A DNA stretch of 64,000 nt, from positions 1,426,001-1,490,000 of the forward strand of contig NZ_BSDP01000001.1 in assembly GCF_027925245.1 (NCBI RefSeq), in the 5' to 3' direction. Source of the stretch: Agromyces rhizosphaerae (lineage in GTDB: Bacteria > Actinomycetota > Actinomycetes > Actinomycetales > Microbacteriaceae). Below, piece by piece: positions 51,783 through 58,450 of the stretch. Made by a program: the position numbers and the translations under genes. The stretch's first letter is position 1, and each line of letters starts with the position of its first letter. The notes beneath the pieces were generated by a model that searched no databases, was not told the origin of the DNA, and saw only the letters and a program-made list of their open reading frames with translations.

Positions 51783-52715
51783 ATGCCGACCGCGATCACG
51801 CCCGCCGAGCTGCGCAGCTTCATCACGCACACCGAGGGCACCGTCACGCCGAAGGGGGTCGCGGGCCTCTACGGCCGCGCCGAGATGCTTGCGCGCATGC
51901 CGCAGTCGTTGCAGCGCTGGATCGTCGACCGCGCGAGCAGCAGCGCCGACGAGTACATGGGCTTCATCGTCGAGCCGTACGCCTTCTTCCTCGCCTATGA
52001 GATCACCGATGCGGATGCCGCGGAGCGCCTGCTGCCCGAGGGCTACCGCCTGGTGCCGACGGCGATGTTCGCCGACGAGACCCCGCGGCACTGCGCGATC
52101 CTGGGGGCGTTCAACGTGCGCGCCTCGGTGTTCCAGGGCGCGCGCGTGGAGCTGTACGTGATCGCCGAGAGCATCCGCACGGGCCTGCTCACGTGGGTCA
52201 TCTGCGACTACGAGTCGAACACCATCAACTACGACCCGGGCGAGGGGTTCTCCGCCGCGACGACCGAGCGCGCGATCGTGACCACGGCGCACACCGGGGA
52301 CGTGATCGTCGACGTGCGCAGCGCGGAACGGCCCAACGCGGTCGCGGCCACGGCCTCGGTGCCGGCCGGCACGATGCATCCGCTCGACCAGCGGCTCTGG
52401 GTGGAGGGCAACCTCTCGGTCGACTACGGCGGGCGCCTCGCGCACGAGGGCTCCGAACCCTTCGGGCTCGTGTTCGACCCGGCCGAGATGGCGCAGGCGC
52501 TGCGGATTCCACTGGGCGCCGCTGCCGTCGAGCGGAACACGTTCGGCGAGGGCTGGCGTGCCGACGAGCCGTTCGAGGTCGCCTGCTTCCCCTACGCGCA
52601 GCACTTCCTCACGACGAACTACCCGCGGTCGACGCCGATCCACGACGAGCACGCGGTCGCCGAGGCGGTGCGGGCCCAGGTCGCTGAGGCGGCTCACGCA
52701 ACCCAGAGCGCGTAG
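51783..52715 (+). CDS. Conserved hypothetical, acetoacetate decarboxylase-like fold
   Basis: A 310-residue protein I cannot name securely. Segments such as RLLPEGYRLVPTAMFADETP and ELYVIAESIRTGLLTWVICD resemble acetoacetate-decarboxylase/DUF2071-type beta-barrels. No catalytic lysine motif is obvious. The ATG at 51783 follows TACGAT (51771–51776) by six bases, a leaderless start; an upstream in-frame ATG at 51762 would lie before the -10. It is divergent from the fructan operon and convergent with the AlbA_2 gene (stops three bases apart). Confidence 0.6.
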   Translation: MPTAITPAELRSFITHTEGTVTPKGVAGLYGRAEMLARMPQSLQRWIVDRASSSADEYMGFIVEPYAFFLAYEITDADAAERLLPEGYRLVPTAMFADETPRHCAILGAFNVRASVFQGARVELYVIAESIRTGLLTWVICDYESNTINYDPGEGFSAATTERAIVTTAHTGDVIVDVRSAERPNAVAATASVPAGTMHPLDQRLWVEGNLSVDYGGRLAHEGSEPFGLVFDPAEMAQALRIPLGAAAVERNTFGEGWRADEPFEVACFPYAQHFLTTNYPRSTPIHDEHAVAEAVRAQVAEAAHATQSA

Positions 52716-52718
52716 CCG

Positions 52719-53606
52719 CTACCGGTCCTCGGAGAACCGCACCGCCGCGCGGAACTGCGCGGCGACGTTCGACCCCACGCCGATGGGCCAGCGGTGCATG
52801 ATGTAGTTCGCCGCCTCGTCGACGGCGAGCTTGCGCGTGGAGTTACCCGCGCGCACCCACAGCTCGGGGTCGGCCGACTTGCCCGGGCGCAGGTACACCG
52901 GGCGCGGCGACGCAGTCATCTCGAGGCGGCACACGGTGGCCTGCCCATCGGTCGCCGCCTGGTCGTCGGACGGCACCTCGGCGAAGTCGACCCGCACAAG
53001 GGATGCCGCCGCCGTGCCGAGCGAGGTGGTCATGAGGTCGCGCAGCCAGAGCTCGTAGCGGTCGAGGTCGGGCGTGCGCAGGGTCGCGAGGTCCGCGTCG
53101 AGGCCGAGCGCGGTGCCGGCGTCGTCGACGCCGACCAGCAGGGCCCCGCCGTCGCCGTTCAGGAACGCGGCCACGGTCTTCGCGATGACCTGCTCCATGC
53201 GCGCGTCCTTCTCGCCCGTGCGCAGGTTGATGCGCGCGGTCGACTTGAACTCGACCTGGTCGGACTCGCCGGCGCGCATGAGCTGCTCGATGCTCGCGCG
53301 GGTCGGGCGCTGCAGGTGCGCGGCGATCGCGCCGTACACGCCGATGAACAGCACGGCCATGCCGAGCGTGGTGATCAGCACGAGCGGGCTGCCCAGGTTC
53401 GGGTCGGTCCCGATCAGCTCCGTCAGCAGCAGGCCCACGACGATGCCGAAGAGGGAGAGCATGAGCGCCGTCGATGCACGCAGACGGGCCCTGCGCCGCA
53501 GGATCAGGCGCGCGATGCCCGAGAAGGCGAGCGCGACGAGCACCGCCGCGAGGATGACCACGGCCACCGCCCACGGCGGGGCGTCGAAGATCACGTTGTC
53601 GGACAC
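52719..53606 (-). CDS. Membrane-anchored AlbA_2 (Schlafen-like) protein
   Basis: A 295-residue protein with three N-terminal membrane helices (about residues 10–100) and a cytoplasmic AlbA_2/Schlafen-type domain. That domain starts ESDQVEFKSTARIN and has GDGGALLVGVDDAGTALGL, typical of ATP- or nucleic-acid-binding AlbA_2. GTG 53606 follows TAGGGT (plus-strand complement 53613–53618) by six bases, a leaderless start. AlbA_2 proteins appear in transcription regulators and defence systems; here the membrane anchor is the notable feature. Confidence 0.8.
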   Translation of the reverse strand: MSDNVIFDAPPWAVAVVILAAVLVALAFSGIARLILRRRARLRASTALMLSLFGIVVGLLLTELIGTDPNLGSPLVLITTLGMAVLFIGVYGAIAAHLQRPTRASIEQLMRAGESDQVEFKSTARINLRTGEKDARMEQVIAKTVAAFLNGDGGALLVGVDDAGTALGLDADLATLRTPDLDRYELWLRDLMTTSLGTAAASLVRVDFAEVPSDDQAATDGQATVCRLEMTASPRPVYLRPGKSADPELWVRAGNSTRKLAVDEAANYIMHRWPIGVGSNVAAQFRAAVRFSEDR

Positions 53607-53636
53607 CCGTCGACCCTAACCCGAAGGAGCACGCCC

Positions 53637-54788
53637 CTACGGCCGACCGCCTCCGCCTCCGCCTCCGCCCATCATCTGGTTGGTCAGGGCGGTGATCTGC
53701 TCGCCGTTGACGACGACGGTGCCTCCGGTGAGGGTGCCGGTGCCGTCGAAGTCGAACGCGGACTGCGCGGTGACGTCGATCGATCCGCCGGTGATCGTGA
53801 GGTCGCCATTGCTGTCGAACGCGTCGGTGTCGCCCGAGCCCATCACCACGGTGATCTCGCCGCCATTGACCGTGATGCTCAGGCCGCTCGTCACGATGGC
53901 CGAGGCGGCGGCGTTCACGCCGTCGTCGGATGCGTTCACGGTGATGTCACCGCCGTCGATCACGATCACGGGCGCTTCGATGCCCTCGACCGAGGAGACG
54001 ATGTCGAGCGTGCCCCCGGTGATCGTCACCTGCTGCTCGGCCTTCACCGCGTCGTCGCCCGTGGTGATCGTGATGTCGCCATCGGAGATGACGAGCTGGC
54101 CCTCGCCGGCGTCGGTGTCGTTGCTGGACTTGATGCCGTCGCCCGCCGCGTCGATCGTGATCGTGCCGCCGCTGATGGTCAGGCTGTCCTTGCCGCGGAT
54201 GCCGTCGTCGGCGCTCGTCACCGTGATCGTGCCCGATTCGATCGACAGGTCGTCCTTGCCGACGATCCCGTCGGCGAACTCGGCGGTCACGTCCAGCGTC
54301 CCGGTGCCGGTGATGATCAGGTCGTCGGCGGAGTAGATGGCGCCCTCGATCTCCTCGTCGCCGCGGGTGGACGAGTCGGAGACGGTGTTGGTCGTGCCCT
54401 CGGCCAGCTCGATCACGGTCGTCTCGGCGCTGTCGACCTGGATGGCAGCCCCGTCGGCGCTGTCGATGGTCACCCCGTTGAGGATGAGACGCACGTTCCC
54501 GTCGGTGTCGACGACGACCTGCCCGGTCGTCGAGCCGCTGAGCACGTAGGTGCCCGCCTCGGTGATGGTGAGCCCGTCGTCGGAGAGCTCGACCTCCGTC
54601 GTCGGCAGCCCGCTCCAGTCGATGTCGCCGCTGACCGTGCTCGTCTCGACGGCGGTCGTCTCGGCCGACGAGGAGCTGGATTGCGTTGCGGTGGTGTCCG
54701 CACTCGAGTCGGCGAGCGTCGTCGTGCAGCCGGTGAAGAGCAGCGCAGAGGTAAGCAGGGCTGCGGCGGTGATGGTGAGTCGTCTCAT
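53637..54788 (-). CDS. Cthe_2159-type carbohydrate-binding lipoprotein
   Basis: A 383-residue secreted protein. The signal peptide has a lipobox LLFTGC (about residues 16–21), then a Ser/Thr-rich linker and a long right-handed beta-helix of repeated GG-D/N-T-motifs (for example TISGGTITIDAAGDGIKSSN). This matches the PF14262 (Cthe_2159) family of parallel beta-helix, carbohydrate-binding proteins. It ends in a Gly-rich tail MMGGGGGGGGRP. ATG 54788 has GAGG seven bases upstream. A triple CTATG repeat precedes it. Possible role: surface binding of a polysaccharide. Confidence 0.85.
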   Translation of the reverse strand: MRRLTITAAALLTSALLFTGCTTTLADSSADTTATQSSSSSAETTAVETSTVSGDIDWSGLPTTEVELSDDGLTITEAGTYVLSGSTTGQVVVDTDGNVRLILNGVTIDSADGAAIQVDSAETTVIELAEGTTNTVSDSSTRGDEEIEGAIYSADDLIITGTGTLDVTAEFADGIVGKDDLSIESGTITVTSADDGIRGKDSLTISGGTITIDAAGDGIKSSNDTDAGEGQLVISDGDITITTGDDAVKAEQQVTITGGTLDIVSSVEGIEAPVIVIDGGDITVNASDDGVNAAASAIVTSGLSITVNGGEITVVMGSGDTDAFDSNGDLTITGGSIDVTAQSAFDFDGTGTLTGGTVVVNGEQITALTNQMMGGGGGGGGRP

Positions 54789-54842
54789 GATGGGTCCTCG
54801 GGGCGGAGTCTCGTGGGTTGACTCCGACGACACCATCCGCGT

Positions 54843-54869
54843 CTATGCGCCTCCTATGTGCGTCCTATG
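54843..54869 (-). promoter_or_regulatory. Three CTATG repeats at exact 11-bp spacing
   Basis: CTATG occurs at 54843–54847, 54854–54858 and 54865–54869, each with similar neighbours (CTATG[C/T]G). On the minus strand they read CATAG. Phased 11-bp direct repeats are typical binding sites of OmpR/PhoB-type response regulators. They lie 55–81 bases upstream of the lipoprotein start. Confidence 0.6.
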
Positions 54870-55130
54870 CCGAGACATTGGCGCCGCCGCGAAGACTCGG
54901 TGGCCTCGATGGAGCGGCTGGCTCGACGCTGAGCATCGCGCTCGGCAACCAGCTCTCCTCCGGGTGGTCAGCGCCGAGTCTGAGACCTGTCGCTTGAGCA
55001 GTTGCACAGGGAAGATGTCGACGTCGTCGCGCCCGTAGAGCTGCCGAAACTCTTCAATTTCGACAGTGATTGGACCCCGCCACACGCGTGGTGCGCCGAA
55101 GGGCTGTGTTCATGCGCGAGACTCTCGGGC
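54870..55130. other. Non-coding or unresolved stretch before the RipA-like gene
   Basis: This lower-GC region lies between the divergent lipoprotein and RipA-like genes. Short open frames exist on both strands (for example minus 54843–55085), but none shows a ribosome-binding site or clear coding bias. It should hold the promoter of the RipA-like gene; no boxes are convincing. Confidence 0.4.
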
Positions 55131-55697
55131 ATGTCGATATGGAGCACGTACTTCAAGGTTGCGCAGCCATCCACGCCGGAAGAAGTCTCTGCGAGTCTCT
55201 GGAATGACGACGACACGGATTACGACTACTACGTGAAACACCCGGGTTATCAAGCGGCGCTGATGGACCAGTACAAGCTCTACGTCGAGATGGCCGATCG
55301 GATATCGAGTCGGCGCGGACTCGCGAACACATTCTTCCTCTCGCTCAATAGTGCGGTGCTTACGTTGGTGGCCGTCTTCTGGAGGGGCGGCCCCGATGGT
55401 CTGTCGCCATGGTTCCTCGTGCCTGCATTGGCACTTGCGCTCGGACTCTGCCTCGCCTGGTTCTGGGTCGTGCGCTCGTACAGACAGCTCAATGCGGCGA
55501 AGTTCGCCGTAATCGGGGCCTTGGAACAGCGACTTCCAGCCTCCCCTTGGTGGACCGGTGAATGGAAGGCCCTGCGAGGAGAGGAGAAGGACAAGTCGAC
55601 GTACTGGGCACTCACACACGTCGAAATATGGGTTCCGTTGCTCTTCGGGCTCGCCTATGTCATAGGTGCCGTGGCGGCCGCCGCTGGGAGCATCTGA
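55131..55697 (+). CDS. RipA-like small membrane protein
   Basis: A 188-residue protein resembling the RipA family of octameric membrane proteins. An acidic N-terminus (SASLWNDDDTDYDYYVKHPG) and a helical segment YKLYVEMADRISSRRGLANT lead into two close membrane helices (about residues 66–84 and 93–114), then a basic linker and a third hydrophobic segment at the C-terminus (about 165–186). The gene has fewer G/C than its neighbours (33 of 60 in 55201–55260). ATG 55131 is chosen; an in-frame ATG at 55002 would add 43 unconserved-looking residues. It precedes the SEFIR gene on the same strand by 225 bases. RipA homologues have no settled function outside Francisella; a link to SEFIR is inference. 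Confidence 0.6.
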   Translation: MSIWSTYFKVAQPSTPEEVSASLWNDDDTDYDYYVKHPGYQAALMDQYKLYVEMADRISSRRGLANTFFLSLNSAVLTLVAVFWRGGPDGLSPWFLVPALALALGLCLAWFWVVRSYRQLNAAKFAVIGALEQRLPASPWWTGEWKALRGEEKDKSTYWALTHVEIWVPLLFGLAYVIGAVAAAAGSI

Positions 55698-55922
55698 CGG
55701 CAAGTCCACCTTCGCCTTCGAAGATTGCCTGGGATTGGGCTTGCGAATCGATCCCAGCGAACTGGCCATCGTGGCCACGCCAGGTCATCACTCCTGAACC
55801 AATGGCAATCTGCTGGGTCGGATCACTATTCTGGTAGCGTCGCGGCGCGATTTCAGTGACGACGGTAGTGCTTGATATTCGACCCGGGAGCAACGTGTCG
55901 GTCCAGGTGTGAGGCGGTCTCG

Positions 55923-56855
55923 ATGCAAGAAGCGCAGCGGAGTATCCGGATCTTCATCTCGTACGTCCGGGAACCGCGAGTATCCGAGTATGTATTCAAT
56001 CTGTCGGAGTACTTTCGAGAGAACGGCTTGGATTGCCGCATCGATCAGTACGTGGCACATCCTCCCAATGGCTGGCGCCGATGGTGCAACGAGGAGTTGG
56101 CCGAAGCGGACTTCGTCCTTGCACTGTGCACCGCTGAGTACGCAAAACGCTCCAGCTCAGAAGGCACAGGCGGATCTTGGGAGTGGGCCATTATTGCGAA
56201 CGAGGTAGCCGACCGCCTCAACAGTCAGACTCGGATCATCCCAGTCATCCAGACCACCGACGACAGTCAGTACATTCCTATCGAAGTCCGGCAGTACCAG
56301 CACTACGTTCTCAACGACCAGAACAGCTTCAAGCAGCTCTACCGTCGCCTGACAGATCAACCCGCCGTCGTCCGCGGGCCGGTCAAGGAAATCGTTGAGA
56401 TGCCCCCCGAACCTCCGAGTACGGAAGAACTCTGGCCCGACCTGTCGGAGTCGACCGGGAACCCTCGCCAGCTTCGAGCGGCTGACCCTGTTGGACCCCG
56501 CCCGACCCACGTGTCCAACCCAATTGACCTGTCTGCAATCATGCTGGGACATTGGGCAGTCGATGTGCAGACTGCTGGCGGGCTCTCAAGCGGAGAATTC
56601 TGGATCCATCGCAGCTGGAGCGGTGAGTCGATGTTCCAGCTCGCGGTGAAGTTCCCGTTGGCGCAAGCGGAGGGTCACTGGGAAGTTCGGCCCGGCCACC
56701 ATCTTGTTATGGAGGGCATGATCCAGACAACGATGCCCGTTCCGCAGGTCGCCCCGTACTCGTTCTACAACATCTTCGACACCGTGAGCGAGGACGAACT
56801 GCGTGGAGTGACCGGCCTCGGTGAGTTCGTCATCTGGCGACGCATCGCACACTAG
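55923..56855 (+). CDS. SEFIR-domain protein
   Basis: A 310-residue protein. Residues about 6–130 are a SEFIR domain (TIR-like): IRIFISYVREPRVSEYVFNL, then GLDCRIDQYVAHPPNGWRRW, a DFVLALCTAEYAKRSS motif and SWEWAIIANEVADR with IIPVI. SEFIR and TIR proteins in bacteria can act as single-gene anti-phage effectors, often through NAD degradation (established knowledge of the family). A variable linker (residues 135–195) and a C-terminal domain of about 110 residues (IMLGHWAVDVQTAGGLSSGE to FVIWRRIAH) follow; I do not recognise the latter, which looks beta-rich and may be a sensor. ATG 55923 follows no strong ribosome-binding site. Codon use and GC differ from flanking genes, suggesting transfer. 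Confidence 0.72.
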   Translation: MQEAQRSIRIFISYVREPRVSEYVFNLSEYFRENGLDCRIDQYVAHPPNGWRRWCNEELAEADFVLALCTAEYAKRSSSEGTGGSWEWAIIANEVADRLNSQTRIIPVIQTTDDSQYIPIEVRQYQHYVLNDQNSFKQLYRRLTDQPAVVRGPVKEIVEMPPEPPSTEELWPDLSESTGNPRQLRAADPVGPRPTHVSNPIDLSAIMLGHWAVDVQTAGGLSSGEFWIHRSWSGESMFQLAVKFPLAQAEGHWEVRPGHHLVMEGMIQTTMPVPQVAPYSFYNIFDTVSEDELRGVTGLGEFVIWRRIAH

Positions 56856-56932
56856 ACGACACGGCATATGCGGACGCCGGCACTCAGCGCGTCACGCCGG
56901 ATCTCCTGCACTTCGACGTGCCGACCGCGCAC

Positions 56933-58318
56933 CTACGCCCCCTTGAGCCGCTCCGCCAGGTACCCGAACAGGCGGTCGAGCGAGACGCGCTCCTGGCCCA
57001 TGGTGTCGCGGTCGCGCACGGTGACGGCGTTGTCGTCGAGGGAGTCGAAGTCGACCGTGATGCAGAACGGCGTGCCGATCTCGTCCTGGCGGCGGTAGCG
57101 GCGGCCGATGGCGCCGGCGTCGTCGAAGTCGACGTTCCACTGCTCGCGCAGCGACGAGGCGACCTCGCGGGCGATCGGCGAGAGCTTCTCGTTGCGCGAC
57201 AGCGGCAGCACGGCGGCCTTGACCGGCGCGAGGCGCGGGTCGAGCTTCAGCACGGTGCGGGTGTCGGTGCCGCCCTTGGCGTTCGGCACCTCCTCCTGGT
57301 GGTACGCGTCCACCAGGAACGCCATGAGCGAGCGGGTCAGGCCCGCCGCGGGCTCGATGACGTACGGGGTCCAGCGCTCGTTCTTCGACTGGTCGAAGTA
57401 CGACAGGTCCTTGCCCGAGTGCTTGGTGTGGGTGCCGAGGTCGAAGTCGGTGCGGTTCGCGACGCCCTCGAGCTCGCCCCAGTCGCCGCCGGCGAAGCCG
57501 AAGCGGTACTCGATGTCGACGGTGCGCTTGGAGTAGTGCGACAGCTTCTCCTTCGCGTGCTCGTAGCGGCGCAGGTTCTCGGGGTCGATGCCGAGGTCGG
57601 TGTACCAGTTCCAGCGGGTGTCGAGCCAGTACTCGAACCACTCGTCGTCGGTGCCGGGCTCGACGAAGAACTCCATCTCCATCTGCTCGAACTCGCGGGT
57701 CCGGAAGATGAAGTTGCCGGGCGTGATCTCGTTGCGGAACGACTTGCCGATCTGGCCGATGCCGAACGGCGGCTTCATGCGCGCCGCCTGCAGCACGTTG
57801 GCGAAGTTCACGAAGATGCCCTGCGCGGTCTCGGGGCGCAGGTAGTGCAGGCCGGCCTCGTCGTCGACCGGGCCGAGGAAGGTCTTCAGCAGGCCCGAGA
57901 ACGCGCGCGGCTCGGTCCAGCGGCCGCGGGTGCCGCAGTTGGTGCAGACGACCTCGTCGAGGCCGCCGACGGGCGCGCGGCCCTTCTTGGCCTCGAACTC
58001 CTCGATCAGGTGGTCCTCGCGGTAGCGCTTGTGGCACTGCTGGCACTCGACGAGCGGGTCGGAGAAGACCTCGACATGGCCGGATGCCTCCCACACCTGC
58101 TTCGGCAGGATCACCGACGAGTCCAGGCCGACGACGTCGTCGCGGCCCTGCACCATGGTCTTCCACCACTGGCGCTTGATGTTCTCCTTGAGCTCCACGC
58201 CGAGGGGGCCGTAGTCCCACGCCGACCGGGATCCGCCGTAGATCTCCCCCGCCTGGAAGACGAACCCGCGGTGCTGGGCGAGGGTGATGACGGAATCGAG
58301 TCGGCTGGGTGCGGCCAC
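56933..58318 (-). CDS. glyS: Glycyl-tRNA synthetase (class II, homodimeric)
   Basis: A 461-residue glycyl-tRNA synthetase of the bacterial/eukaryotic-like alpha2 type. Class II motifs are clear: [17 protein letters not shown] near the N-terminus, the motif 2 region [20 protein letters not shown] and the motif 3 region [11 protein letters not shown]. The Cys pairs CQQCHKRY and CTNCGTRG form a zinc-like ribbon insertion. A C-terminal anticodon-binding domain follows. GTG 58318 has GGAG five bases upstream. Transcribed toward the SEFIR gene. Confidence 0.97.
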   Translation of the reverse strand: MAAPSRLDSVITLAQHRGFVFQAGEIYGGSRSAWDYGPLGVELKENIKRQWWKTMVQGRDDVVGLDSSVILPKQVWEASGHVEVFSDPLVECQQCHKRYREDHLIEEFEAKKGRAPVGGLDEVVCTNCGTRGRWTEPRAFSGLLKTFLGPVDDEAGLHYLRPETAQGIFVNFANVLQAARMKPPFGIGQIGKSFRNEITPGNFIFRTREFEQMEMEFFVEPGTDDEWFEYWLDTRWNWYTDLGIDPENLRRYEHAKEKLSHYSKRTVDIEYRFGFAGGDWGELEGVANRTDFDLGTHTKHSGKDLSYFDQSKNERWTPYVIEPAAGLTRSLMAFLVDAYHQEEVPNAKGGTDTRTVLKLDPRLAPVKAAVLPLSRNEKLSPIAREVASSLREQWNVDFDDAGAIGRRYRRQDEIGTPFCITVDFDSLDDNAVTVRDRDTMGQERVSLDRLFGYLAERLKGA

Positions 58319-58450
58319 GGTGGCTCCAATGGTCCTTCGGGAGGGGGTCGGGCGGATGCGCCCGGAAACGTACGACTCCCTATCCTACGGGCGGCGCGAG
58401 GCCCCGAATGCCCCTAGGTTGGGAGCACGACGACCGGGAGGGGGGCGGCG

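Noticed and set aside
54843..55085. Minus-strand 80-codon frame beginning MWRGPITVEIEEFRQLYG
   Set aside because: The start has no ribosome-binding site and the second half is Arg/Ser-rich without conservation that I can recognise. It overlaps the CTATG repeats.
55002..55130. Longer RipA-like start adding 43 residues
   Set aside because: The extension is Cys/Pro-rich and unlike the family's N-terminus; ATG 55131 was kept.
55131..56855. Thoeris or CBASS assignment for the RipA-like/SEFIR pair
   Set aside because: There is no SIR2-like ThsA, CD-NTase or cyclic-nucleotide effector; only the SEFIR domain supports a defence link.
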